From positions 1 through 60,559 of the forward strand of contig CAYNTG010000003.1 of assembly GCA_964400105.1 (NCBI GenBank): a stretch of 60,559 nucleotides of DNA, given 5' to 3'. The notes beneath the pieces were generated by a model. It ran no database searches and was not told the DNA's origin. It saw nothing but the letters and a program-made list of their open reading frames with translations. Numbering within the stretch: the first letter of the stretch is position 1; every line of letters begins with the position of its first letter. Made by a program: the position numbers and the translations under genes. This stretch comes from CAYNTG01 sp964400105. Its GTDB lineage: Bacteria; UBP14; UBA6098. This document shows positions 44,532 through 53,184 of this stretch, piece after piece.

Positions 44532-46169
44532 ATGAACATGAGATATTCGAATCGTCATAGACTTCTGTTTGCCGTGGTTCTCGTCGCCATTTATGCTGCC
44601 GGTTTCGACGGCGTAATCCCATATCAGGGCAAGCTTACCGACCTATCCGGTGCAGGGGTTAACGATACCCTTTCGATGCGATTCTCACTCTTCGATTCCG
44701 AAACCGACGGTGACACATTATGGAGCGAGGTTCATCCATCCGTGCCTATCGTCCTCGGCCTTTTCGATGTCGAACTCGGCTCGATAGCGACCTTTGATTT
44801 ACCGTTCGACGAGCGATATTGGCTTGATATATCCGTGGATGGGAACTCTCTTTCACCGAGAGTCCCGCTTGGAATCTCGCCCTATGCATTCCGCGCGAAA
44901 ATAGCCGACAGCGTCGCCGTATCGGTTGGCGACGGATGGTCTATCTCCGGCGAGGATATGTTTTCCAATATTTCAGGTAATGTCGGTATTGGAACGGTTT
45001 CGCCGGAATTCAAGCTCCACGTCGTCGGCGACGCCTATATCGACGGAAATATTAAACTTCACGGAACGCATTACGACCCGGAGCCGGATTCTCTGCTGAG
45101 CGTTGTGAACGGCATCGTTCACCTGACGAAATTCCCTTTTGTCGATAGAAACGGCACGGCTTTGACCGTCTCGATATTGCCGGACAGTTCCGGCAATTTC
45201 GTCTGCGACGGAATCGCCGATCAAGTGGAGATCGAAGCGGCGATCGATTCGCTCGCGTCGATAGGAGGCGGTCGAGTATTCATCAAACCCGGAGAATACC
45301 ACCTCATGGGCGCGATAGATATAAATGACAGCTATATTTCGCTCGAGGGTGCTGGGCCATCGACGTTTCTTATGACGGATCCTGCGGTCATCGACAATGC
45401 AATCAATGTAGCGGGATCGCCCAGTGCTTATATCGAGGGGGTTTCGTTGAGCGATTTGCGTATATCCACCACGGAAGGAACGGGTTGTGGCGGTAATGGA
45501 ATCTATTTTTACATGGTGCAATTCAGCGAAATACGCAGCTGTTGGTTGGGAAATTGCAACGACGATGCGATGATGATCGAAAGCTCTAGCAACAATATTA
45601 TATCCTCGAATAGGATAACCGATTCCGACGGCGAGGGAATCAATCTGATGTTCTCGAACAGCAACATAATCGAGGGCAATATGATTAGCGGAAACACATC
45701 GAGCGGGATATATCTCGATCAGTCGGGAAGCAATGCCATTAAGGGGAATGTTTCAATCGATAATACGATGAACGGTGTATCGTTAGTAGCTTCACAACAT
45801 AACGCAATTAACGGCAACATTTTTGCGACCAACGGCACTTTCGGTGTATACCTGTATCAATCCTCGAACAACGCTATCGATGGAAACATTATCCGCCATA
45901 ACTCCCAGCGCAATTGGAACTTTTACGACGGCATCGAATTGCTCTATTATTCCAGCCATAATATAATCTCCGATAATGATATATATGGAAGCTGTCAAAA
46001 ATATGGCATTGAAATCTGCGCTTCCACATGCTCCGGCAATATCGTCGAGGGCAATATGCTTTATCACAACTCGGCTCCATACAACGATCTTGGAGCGGAT
46101 ACGCGCGATTGGGGGCCGGGCAATTCTCCATCGACCGATAATATCGATAACGGAGCCAATTATTGGTAA
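44532..46169 (+). CDS. Secreted right-handed parallel beta-helix protein
   Basis: A 545-residue exported protein. The signal peptide is LLFAVVLVAIYAAG (about 11-24). An N-terminal beta domain of about 150 residues follows (YQGKLTDLSGAGVNDTLSMRF), of a kind often placed before trimerising stalks. From about residue 225 onward it is a pectate-lyase-like beta-helix with NosD-type turns such as NNIISSNRITDS, SNIIEGNMISGN and NAIDGNIIRHN. No catalytic site is evident and no sorting tail is present. A carbohydrate-binding or surface role is likely. Confidence 0.85.
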   Translation: MNMRYSNRHRLLFAVVLVAIYAAGFDGVIPYQGKLTDLSGAGVNDTLSMRFSLFDSETDGDTLWSEVHPSVPIVLGLFDVELGSIATFDLPFDERYWLDISVDGNSLSPRVPLGISPYAFRAKIADSVAVSVGDGWSISGEDMFSNISGNVGIGTVSPEFKLHVVGDAYIDGNIKLHGTHYDPEPDSLLSVVNGIVHLTKFPFVDRNGTALTVSILPDSSGNFVCDGIADQVEIEAAIDSLASIGGGRVFIKPGEYHLMGAIDINDSYISLEGAGPSTFLMTDPAVIDNAINVAGSPSAYIEGVSLSDLRISTTEGTGCGGNGIYFYMVQFSEIRSCWLGNCNDDAMMIESSSNNIISSNRITDSDGEGINLMFSNSNIIEGNMISGNTSSGIYLDQSGSNAIKGNVSIDNTMNGVSLVASQHNAINGNIFATNGTFGVYLYQSSNNAIDGNIIRHNSQRNWNFYDGIELLYYSSHNIISDNDIYGSCQKYGIEICASTCSGNIVEGNMLYHNSAPYNDLGADTRDWGPGNSPSTDNIDNGANYW

Positions 46170-46580
46170 TACTTATTCTATCCCGCTCATACGAGCGCAT
46201 CCAACCCTCCGGAGCGATTTTCGTTGTCGTGCTCATTTTTTCCTTATTTTAATGCGAATTTTCCAAATTTTTTTAACAATCTTTCCGTAAATCATCGATT
46301 TATAACAACATTTTTGAACTAATTTGGATCGCATTTCTGGTAAAAACACTTTTCTTAACTTACCATGTAGTAAAAGGTTATCTATTGTCGATTTTACTTC
46401 CATACATATAACGAATGTAACAAAATGAACATTAAATAAATAAAATAAAAATATCTTGTATTCGTTAAACATCATTGTTATACTTAACTTGACGTCAAAA
46501 ATGGCGTTGTTCGATTTTCATGGCGTGCTGTGAGTGGAATATTGATCGATAATGAAACACGGCACAAGAGAGGAAGAAGA
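46170..46580. other. AT-rich leader region before the RRM gene
   Basis: It contains no gene. The promoter at 46456-46484 would give a leader of about 95 bases before the RRM protein start, as in cold-inducible RNA-binding protein genes; whether that leader is regulatory is not shown. Confidence 0.5.
46456..46484 (+). promoter_or_regulatory. Candidate promoter of the RRM protein gene
   Basis: TTGTAT (46456-46461), exactly 17 bases and TATACT (46479-46484) lie about 95 bases before the start codon. The -10 box matches 5 of 6 positions. Confidence 0.5.
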
Positions 46581-46892
46581 ATGGACATCTATGTAGGGAA
46601 CCTTTCATATGACACGACGGACGCTGATCTTCAGCAACTGTTCAAGGAATATGGAGAAGTTGCTTCAGCTCGGGTTATCACCGATAGACTATCGGGACGT
46701 TCAAAGGGTTTCGGTTTTATCGAAATGCCGGAACAGGCTGATGCCGAGAAAGCAATCGAGAATATCAATGGTTCCGATCTTCAGGGAAGGACGCTTCGTG
46801 TGAACGAATCGCGGCCAAAACCACGTGGTACGGGTTCGAGAGAACACGGCGGCGGTGGTGGTGGCGGCGGTGGCGGCGGTCGTCGCTATTAA
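46581..46892 (+). CDS. RRM-type RNA-binding protein with glycine-rich tail
   Basis: A 103-residue protein with one RNA-recognition motif. RNP2 is IYVGNL (3-8), RNP1 is SKGFGFIEM (about 43-51), and SYDTTDADLQQLFKEYGEV forms helix 1. It ends in a run of 11 glycines followed by RRY, like the glycine-rich cold-responsive RNA-binding proteins of cyanobacteria and other bacteria. The start at 46581 has GGAAG before it; an in-frame upstream ATG at 46530 would add an unrelated stretch. A terminator ends it at 46925-46959, so it is monocistronic. Confidence 0.93.
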   Translation: MDIYVGNLSYDTTDADLQQLFKEYGEVASARVITDRLSGRSKGFGFIEMPEQADAEKAIENINGSDLQGRTLRVNESRPKPRGTGSREHGGGGGGGGGGGRRY

Positions 46893-46924
46893 TATCGTCG
46901 ATTCCTAAATATCCAATAGGATAA

Positions 46925-46959
46925 AAAAGGTGGCCGTTTACGGCCACCTTTTGTTTTTT
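46925..46959 (+). terminator. Rho-independent terminator of the RRM gene
   Basis: AAAAGGTGGCCG (46925-46936), loop TTTA, then CGGCCACCTTTT (46941-46952) and a T-rich tail. A perfect 12-bp stem starts 32 bases after the stop codon. Confidence 0.9.
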
Positions 46960-47098
46960 GGCAATAATTCCAATCATATTTTGTTGGAACCGGACGACGG
47001 CAGACCTCATTTATCGATTTCACCAAATTACTTTAAAAGACAAGATTTCCACGAAAAAAAGATATTTCCGGATGCCGATTGGCATCGTCAATCAATCT

Positions 47099-48553
47099 TC
47101 ACTCGAACTTCAGCGTCTTCCATTTACCTTTGCGATATATCAAATAGCACCATAGCGTTGCAAGCGAATTGCTGACCACCATCGACCACCATAGCGCGTC
47201 GTATGGATATGCCGCGAGCGGTTTTGCGAGAATGGATAGAAATTGTGCAATGAATGTATGTTGAATAAATGGAAAATCAAGAATCCTACCCGATAAAATA
47301 TAAACGAATGGAATTCTAAACAGCCAAAGCCGCCCGATATTAACGCGAAGCGATGCACCGGTCTGGCCGGAGCCGTTGAAAACACCCATGAAAACGAACA
47401 TGCCGCCGAAGATAAACGAAGCAAACGACGTTACGCGGAACATCCGCACACCGATAGCGACAACGTCCGGCGAATCGATGAAGAATCTTGTCAGCTGCGC
47501 ACCGAACAAAAATATGCAGCCGCTGCCGATCCCCATAATCACCATAATCAAAATGAATGCTTTTTTTAAGCTTTCTTCCGCACGTTTTATGTTATCGGCA
47601 CCGAGGTTTTGTCCGATTACGCTCGAAAGGGCGTTGCTGATACCCATCGCGGGCATCATGAAGATGCCCGTCATTCGATTTCCGATAGCGAACGTGCTAA
47701 TAACCGTCGTGCCGAACGTATTAACGAATCCCTGTAGTATCAGGAAACCGAAGCTGGTTACCGATTGCCCGATCGATGCGGGTATCGCGATCTTGAAGAT
47801 ATTTTTTAGCATAACTTTATCCGGCACAAAATCACTGCGCTCAGGAATCATCTCACGATTGCGCCGCATGAAAAACAGAATCGCCACGACAGCGCCGACG
47901 ACCCTCGATATCAGCGTTGCCCATGCCGCACCCGCAACCTCCATCCGTGGGAAAAATCCGACACCGAATATCATAAGCGGATCGAGCACAACATTGAGAC
48001 CGACCGATACAATCGATATAATCATCGGTGAGATAGTGTCGCCCAAACCATGCGCAACCGATTGATACCCCATGAACACCATCATCGCTGCCATTCCGAT
48101 AACGATAATGCGAATATATTGACCCGCCATATCGAATATCTCAGCAGGAACATGGAGAAATGTCATTATCTGGTCCATAAATGTAAGGCCGACGATGAGA
48201 AAGACGGCCACGAAAACGACGACGATCAGGATAAGTTGACCGACCGTCTTTCGTGCTCGATCCGGTTGTCCCGCGCCGGTGAATCGTGCTACAAGGGCGG
48301 TTGCCGCCACACCGAATCCAGCTCCGAATGAAACGAGCGTAAAAACCAGCGGAAATGCTATTCCGGTAACGGAAACGGCGGCCTTCGCCCCCTCACCCAG
48401 TTTCCCTAACCAAAATGCATCGATGAGGTTATAGAAGGTATGGATAAAATTTGCGAGCATGATTGGCAGGGACAGCCTGAGTAGATTTTTTACAATGCTG
48501 CCCTGCGTCAGATCGATGCCCGGTCCTGTTTTATTTGGACTCGAACCTGTCAT
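47099..48553 (-). CDS. MATE-family multidrug/sodium antiporter
   Basis: A 484-residue inner-membrane protein with about 12 membrane helices. The start GSIVKNLLRLSLPIMLANF and the middle LIDAFWLGKLGEGA are typical of the MATE family. The second half repeats the pattern (FKIAIPASIGQSVTSFG, ..IGNRMTGIFMMPAMGISNALSSVIGQNLGA). It exports cationic compounds driven by Na+ or H+. The two halves resemble each other as expected. There is no clear ribosome site before the ATG, and a TATAAT lies only about 10 bases upstream. The transcript may therefore be nearly leaderless unless it starts above the hairpin at 48594-48625. Confidence 0.93.
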   Translation of the reverse strand: MTGSSPNKTGPGIDLTQGSIVKNLLRLSLPIMLANFIHTFYNLIDAFWLGKLGEGAKAAVSVTGIAFPLVFTLVSFGAGFGVAATALVARFTGAGQPDRARKTVGQLILIVVVFVAVFLIVGLTFMDQIMTFLHVPAEIFDMAGQYIRIIVIGMAAMMVFMGYQSVAHGLGDTISPMIISIVSVGLNVVLDPLMIFGVGFFPRMEVAGAAWATLISRVVGAVVAILFFMRRNREMIPERSDFVPDKVMLKNIFKIAIPASIGQSVTSFGFLILQGFVNTFGTTVISTFAIGNRMTGIFMMPAMGISNALSSVIGQNLGADNIKRAEESLKKAFILIMVIMGIGSGCIFLFGAQLTRFFIDSPDVVAIGVRMFRVTSFASFIFGGMFVFMGVFNGSGQTGASLRVNIGRLWLFRIPFVYILSGRILDFPFIQHTFIAQFLSILAKPLAAYPYDALWWSMVVSNSLATLWCYLIYRKGKWKTLKFE

Positions 48554-48593
48554 GAGGCTATATTATACTGTTATAGAAGGGAAAAAACTATGT

Positions 48594-48625
48594 TAAAAAA
48601 GGGCGGCCGATAACACAAGCCGCCC
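48594..48625 (-). terminator. Terminator-like hairpin in the leader of the MATE gene
   Basis: On the minus strand GGGCGGC (48619-48625) pairs with GCCGCCC (48601-48607) around a 10-11 base loop, followed by TTTTTT. It ends about 41 bases before the MATE start codon. It is either the end of an antisense transcript or an attenuator of MATE; no plus-strand T-run is present. Confidence 0.45.
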
Positions 48626-48687
48626 TCTCGGTTTCGCTTATTTTTATTTCAGTTTGCATCCTTGAAAGCTATATAAAATATATTTCC

Positions 48688-48715
48688 TTGAACATCACGG
48701 AATATCGACTATATT
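48688..48715 (+). promoter_or_regulatory. Candidate promoter of the secreted protein at 48751
   Basis: TTGAAC (48688-48693), 16 bases and TATATT (48710-48715) lie about 35 bases before the ATG. Confidence 0.4.
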
Positions 48716-48750
48716 AAATAAAGAATCACTATACGCGCTGGAGATATTCC

Positions 48751-50012
48751 ATGAAAAGACATCTTCTGTTCGGCGTTTTGTTTTTCGCCATAATTGCCTG
48801 CCCCGCACTCGCACAGACGGACATCGAGCTTTCGACCGATACGCTGTATTTTCCCGATTATTATTTTGGTGGTGGATGGTGCTACCCATTAGGTTTTTCA
48901 GAAACCCTTTTCGTAAAAAACATCGGCACGACTTCGGTGGAACTCGGCTTTTCCGTATCGTGCGACTATTGGCATATCGACACTATCGGAGCATATGGCG
49001 ACACGATTCGTTTTTGGGGCAGGTTTGACCATTCACATCCACCATCCTTTTTTTCTATAGACGCATCACCCGAATATTCTATATGGACAAGCCCGCGATT
49101 CTGCGGCGAAGGCTATTACGACCCCTGCGGTATCTCTCTTGCACCGGGGGATTCGCTCTTTTTCTATCTATTATTTCAGCCACCGTTTTGCCCTACGGAA
49201 TTTTGCGATACAATACGTGTATCCGTTCACGGGCGAAGTGGTTTAACGACCGATACCGAACAATTGATTTGGGAATGTTGTTCTTGGGGCTGTTATTTCG
49301 GCGATCCGCCCGATACATTGACAATAGATTCCGTCGATGCAACCGCCGGTTCCGAGCGCGTTTTCCTCAGAGCCGACCGCGCCGCATGGATGGACTGCGG
49401 CGATTATCACAATGTCTATCGCGATACACTGCCGCTATTTTTCATGTTTCACCTGGACACAACACACGATAATCACAATAAAATCGGCATCACCGACACG
49501 CGATACTTCAACGACGATTTCAGCGATACGCTCTGGCCGCATTATTGGGAGTCGTCCAAGGGCGTCGAAGATACGCTCGTGAACCTGTTTTATGTTTTCA
49601 CCTCGGTCGATACCGGTTCATCCGCGTCGGATGGTTTTACTGAAACCTGCTTTCCAAGCCAGTGCGTATGCGAGTTCGACCAGCCGCTTTATACGCACTC
49701 GGTTTACGGCTCGCGCAACTGGATTTCCATCCCGAATGTCGATAGCCGCTACCGCAACGCCTCCGACCTCGATTCGCTCGGCATAACGCAGGTCAAGGAA
49801 TGGAACGTGCAGTATCAAGTCCCCGTGTTAGTGGGCGCGAGTCTCCCCGGTTTCGGTTGGGTGCTCGACGGCCCGCTCAAGATCGGGCATGTCTATAGTG
49901 TCTTCGGCACCCACGGCGTCACGCCGCCCATCTTCTCGACCAACACCCCCGGCTGGATACCGCAATGTGATTCGGTTTTCAGTCTTTGCTACAACCCAAT
50001 TCTCGGCGGCAG
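48751..50012 (+). CDS. Secreted protein, 3' end lost in gap; paralogue of the gene at 59862
   Basis: About 420 residues are visible before the gap. The signal peptide is LLFGVLFFAIIACPALAQ. A first domain has repeated beta strands and several cysteines (GGGWCYPLGFS, CPTEFCDTI). From about residue 215 it shares a long segment with the protein at the right end of the window: NVYRDTLPLFF, HYW-SSKGV-DTLVNLFY and FT-VDTG-SA-DGF-E. After that come DSVFSLCYNPILGG and then Ns. I do not recognise the shared domain, and no enzyme motif is visible. The real C-terminus, and whether it has a sorting tail, are unknown. Confidence 0.75.
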
Positions 50013-50112
50013 NNNNNNNNNNNNNNNNNNNNNNNNNNNNNNNNNNNNNNNNNNNNNNNNNNNNNNNNNNNNNNNNNNNNNNNNNNNNNNNNNNNNNNNN
50101 NNNNNNNNNNNN
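50013..50112. other. Assembly gap (100 N), real
   Basis: Unlike the other two gaps, the flanks share no duplicated sequence. The gene to the left is truncated here, and repeat-rich non-coding DNA starts immediately after. The true gap length is unknown. Confidence 0.85.
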
Positions 50113-50178
50113 TTAGCAAATCGCGTTCATTTTTATTCGCAGGGGCGCCGGCGCGGGTGATGAGTAGGGATGTGGTGG

Positions 50179-50209
50179 GATTTTTGCTTACGAAGTAACA
50201 GCAAAAATC
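50179..50209. repeat. Palindrome with 14-bp stem
   Basis: GATTTTTGCT-TTAC (left) and GTAA-C-AGCAAAAATC (right) pair with a single bulged C around GAA. There is no T-run after it on either strand apart from the internal T5. It lies immediately right of the real gap. Confidence 0.65.
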
Positions 50210-50230
50210 GTGACGGCGCGGGCGGGTGGT

Positions 50231-50326
50231 GATTCAAGCGAAAATCACCGCCTACGACCTAAGGAAGCACGTCTGTGCGACGATCAGGAACGGAACTTAA
50301 TTTTTCAACATCGGTCATCGGGTCGG
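50231..50326 (-). repeat. Dispersed ~100-bp repeat, copy C (inverted)
   Basis: Its reverse complement matches 15440-15538 with AAGGCCG, GACCGA-GTTGAA, CCGTTCC and the identical core GTCGCACAGACGTGCTTCCT. The two copies lie 35 kb apart in opposite orientation. Confidence 0.75.
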
Positions 50327-50499
50327 CCTTATCGAACGAAGGGAGTGCCCGCGAAGGCCTGCCTAAATCTACCCAACTTGGATAAATCTTGTGGCCGGAG
50401 CGCGTCTGCTGTCCGAAGGACCGTTGCCCACTTTTTTGTTGCGGAATGGAGGTTATGACGTTAATTTGTATTCGATAAATCCAAAAATCAGGATACAAC

Positions 50500-51570
50500 A
50501 TGGCAAGAGTCGTTCTCGAAAAGGTATATAAAAGTTACGATGAAAAAAACTATGCCGCAACCGATGTGAATCTCGATATCGCCGATGGCGAGTTCATGGT
50601 GCTCGTCGGGCCGTCCGGGTGCGGAAAATCCACCGTGTTGAGGATGATCGCCGGCCTCGAAGAAATCACGAAGGGGCATATCAAGATCGGAGATCGCATC
50701 GTCGATGACCTTTCGCCGGCAGACCGCGATATCGGAATGGTTTTTCAGGATTACGCGCTCTATCCGCACATGACGGTGCGGCGGAATATCGAGTTCCCGC
50801 TCCGAATGCGCAAGATGGATAAGGTCGAGATCGATGAGCGGGTGGCCGAAGCGGTGGATATCCTCGGGATCGGTGAATACCTCGACCGAAAACCGCGCGC
50901 GCTATCCGGCGGGCAGCGTCAGAGGGTCGCCCTGGGAAGAGCAATCGTTCGAAAGCCGAAGGTCTTCCTTTTCGACGAGCCGCTCTCGAACCTCGACGCC
51001 AAGCTTCGCGTAAAGATGCGCGCGGAGCTATCGCAGCTTCATAGCAAGCTGAAGACGACGATGATCTATGTTACGCACGATCAGGTCGAGGCGATGACGA
51101 TGGGCGACCGCATCGCTGTGATAAAGGACGGCATCGTTCAGCAGGTGGACGAGCCGCTTCGGCTATATCAAAAACCGGCGAACGTCTTCGTGGCAGGTTT
51201 TATCGGATCGCCGTCGATGAATTTTGTTAAGGCCGAAATCGTCGAAGACGGCATCGAGATCGATGGAACAAAGATATCGGCGACCGGGAAGATGCGCGTC
51301 GCTTTATCGAACACAAAATCGAATGAAGTAATCCTAGGCGTTCGCCCGGAGGATATCGTTGTTTCCGAATCGCCACTATTCGAGGCTGTCGTCGATGTCG
51401 TCGAGCCGATGGGAAACGAGATTTTCATAACGTTCAGATGGTCTGGTGTCGAGATGACGGCACGCATCCCGCCGGAATTTAATCCGCGAACGGGGGAGAA
51501 GATGGGGCTTGCTTTTAGATCGGAAAAAATCCATCTCTTCGATGGAGAGACCGAGAAATTTTTGACTTGA
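50500..51570 (+). CDS. ABC transporter ATP-binding protein, MalK/UgpC type
   Basis: A 356-residue ATPase. Walker A is GPSGCGKST, the Q-loop is VFQDYALYPHMTV, the signature is LSGGQRQRVALGRA, Walker B is VFLFDEPLSNLDAK and the switch is VTHDQVEAMTM. C-terminal to these is the regulatory beta-barrel (TOBE/OB) domain of the CUT1 family (VRPEDIVVSESP near residue 275). CUT1 ATPases energise uptake of sugars or glycerol phosphate. No permease or binding-protein gene adjoins it, so it may serve several transporters, as MsmX does. It is followed 19 bases later by kdsC. Confidence 0.92.
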   Translation: MARVVLEKVYKSYDEKNYAATDVNLDIADGEFMVLVGPSGCGKSTVLRMIAGLEEITKGHIKIGDRIVDDLSPADRDIGMVFQDYALYPHMTVRRNIEFPLRMRKMDKVEIDERVAEAVDILGIGEYLDRKPRALSGGQRQRVALGRAIVRKPKVFLFDEPLSNLDAKLRVKMRAELSQLHSKLKTTMIYVTHDQVEAMTMGDRIAVIKDGIVQQVDEPLRLYQKPANVFVAGFIGSPSMNFVKAEIVEDGIEIDGTKISATGKMRVALSNTKSNEVILGVRPEDIVVSESPLFEAVVDVVEPMGNEIFITFRWSGVEMTARIPPEFNPRTGEKMGLAFRSEKIHLFDGETEKFLT

Positions 51571-51589
51571 GATTTCAGGAGGTTTTGAA

Positions 51590-52147
51590 ATGCGTTCATA
51601 CAATATAATAAAGCAGCTTCGTGAACTCGATGCTCTCGTCCTCGATGTCGATGGCGTCTTAACGCCCGGTGGGATATTCTATTTGGACGGCGGCGATCAA
51701 TTTAAGCGTTTCGATGTCAAAGACGGCCTCGGAGCGGTTGCGATGGGTGGATTCGGTGTTCGAATAGCGATTATCACTGGGAAGCGTTCGGAGATTGTCG
51801 CGCGGCGCGCGGCGGAGATCGGCGTCGAGGACCTCTATCAAGGTTATGGCTTTAAGGTTCCGGCGCTCGAAGATTTTATCGGTAAACACGATCTCGATCC
51901 GGCGAGGATAGGTTTCGTGGGCGACGATATCATCGATATTCCGGCGATGGAGCTATGCGGTTTTTCGGCCTGTCCGGCGGATGCCGCTTTTGCGCTGCGA
52001 AGATCGGTCGATTGGGTTATGAGATCGCCCGGCGGCTACGGCGCATTGCGGGAGATAGCCGAGATGATTATCTCGGCCAAAAGCGGGCAATTTCCGGCGG
52101 ATAGCGCCCTTCTCGAATGGGCAAGAAAGCTCGAAGGTAAGCGTTGA
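51590..52147 (+). CDS. kdsC: KDO-8-phosphate phosphatase KdsC
   Basis: A HAD-family phosphatase of 185 residues that removes phosphate from 3-deoxy-D-manno-octulosonate 8-phosphate in LPS core synthesis. The nucleophile Asp and acid Asp are D19 and D21 in LVLDVDGVLTPGG, motif II is IITGK, and motif III is GFVGDDIIDIPAM. It lacks a cap domain, as usual for the tetrameric KdsC group. AGGAGG lies before the ATG. The stop overlaps the next start by 4 bases (TTGA). Confidence 0.93.
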   Translation: MRSYNIIKQLRELDALVLDVDGVLTPGGIFYLDGGDQFKRFDVKDGLGAVAMGGFGVRIAIITGKRSEIVARRAAEIGVEDLYQGYGFKVPALEDFIGKHDLDPARIGFVGDDIIDIPAMELCGFSACPADAAFALRRSVDWVMRSPGGYGALREIAEMIISAKSGQFPADSALLEWARKLEGKR

Positions 52148-53076
52148 AAAAAGGCCATTTTTATAGAAAATATATCCGCCCGGTCAAGCACGCCGTGGGG
52201 TATTTAATCATCCTCAAATGTATTTTTCTCATTAGAATTACTCCGCGAACTCTCGTGCTCTCGATAGGTTCGTTTATCGGGAAGCTCGTTTTCAGGTTGT
52301 CGAGGCGCGACCGGGACATCGCGCTTAAAAATATCAAAATTGCATTCCCGGAGATGGACGATATTGCGCGTAAATCTTTGGCGAAAGAGTGTTTTCGTCA
52401 ATCGGTCATGAATCTGGTCGATATGGTTCGGGCAAGATCGATTGTCGAAAGCGATCCGCCGATTTGGGAAATCGAGGGCGAGGAATACATAGCGGATGTA
52501 AAAAAAAGATTCGGCGGCGGTGTCGTTATCACCGGGCATATAGGGTGTTTCGAGATAATGGCGGGAATTTGGCGAAGTCGGGGTTTCGATGTCGCGGCGG
52601 TCGGTAGAAGATTATTCGACAAGAACATCGATAGGATTCTGGTAAAGCAACGCAAGAAAATGGGAATCGAGAATATCCCTTCTGACGCACATCCCAGGCG
52701 GGTTATCTCGATGATAAAAAAAGGATATCTTATCGGCACACTGATCGATACATACACAAAAAGCGTCGATGGGATAGCGGCTCCATTTTTTGGCCGGAAC
52801 GTTCGCACCATATCCGCGCCAGCGGGGCTTGCGAGGCTAACCGGCACCCCTCTTTTGCCGATGGCAATCTTCAGGACCGGGAAGAAGCGTTTTTTGCTGA
52901 AGGTCTGGCCGCCTATCGAGATTCCAAGAACCCGCGATAAGGCCGCCGATATCCGCGAACTACTTCTAAAATCGAACGAGGCTATCGAAACGATGATTCG
53001 CTACAGACCCGATCAATGGATATGGTATCACGACCGTTTTCGCGAGTCTGAAACACCGGCTAATGTCCATAAATAA
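52144..53076 (+). CDS. LpxL/HtrB-like lysophospholipid (lipid A) acyltransferase
   Basis: A 310-residue acyltransferase of the lipid A late-acylation family. A membrane segment lies near residues 20-42. The catalytic H(X)4E is in VITGHIGCFEIM, and a second conserved block is GYLIGTLIDTYTKSVDGIAAPFFGR followed by TISAPAGLARLTGTPLLPM. The end, RYRPDQWIWYHDRF, is the family's typical WxWxHRR-like motif. It starts with TTG at 52144, coupled to kdsC. It puts a secondary acyl chain on lipid A at the inner membrane. Confidence 0.88.
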   Translation: MKKGHFYRKYIRPVKHAVGYLIILKCIFLIRITPRTLVLSIGSFIGKLVFRLSRRDRDIALKNIKIAFPEMDDIARKSLAKECFRQSVMNLVDMVRARSIVESDPPIWEIEGEEYIADVKKRFGGGVVITGHIGCFEIMAGIWRSRGFDVAAVGRRLFDKNIDRILVKQRKKMGIENIPSDAHPRRVISMIKKGYLIGTLIDTYTKSVDGIAAPFFGRNVRTISAPAGLARLTGTPLLPMAIFRTGKKRFLLKVWPPIEIPRTRDKAADIRELLLKSNEAIETMIRYRPDQWIWYHDRFRESETPANVHK

Positions 53077-53095
53077 AGGGTTTCGCTTTAATTTC

Positions 53096-53124
53096 TTGCA
53101 AACGGCACAGTTGTTGCTTATAAT
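53096..53124 (+). promoter_or_regulatory. Overlapping sigma70- and sigma54-like promoter before lptC
   Basis: TTGCAA (53096-53101), exactly 17 bases and a perfect TATAAT (53119-53124) form a sigma70-type promoter. Inside the spacer CGGCACAGTTGTTGCT (53103-53118) fits the sigma54 -24/-12 consensus except for its first base, with the GG and GC doublets 10 bases apart. The operon it controls contains rpoN itself. Confidence 0.55.
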
Positions 53125-53184
53125 TGAAGTGTGAGGACTATTTTCCCATATATAAATTTCGATTCCAATGCCGGTCGTCTATCG

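Larger units (their letters stand above)
50113..50499. other. Repeat-rich intergenic region after the gap, no gene
   Basis: It contains a 14-bp-stem palindrome (50179-50209), a further GGTGATT/AATCACC hairpin (about 50227-50250) and an inverted copy of the dispersed repeat (50231-50326). Short open frames here have no recognisable features. Confidence 0.6.
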
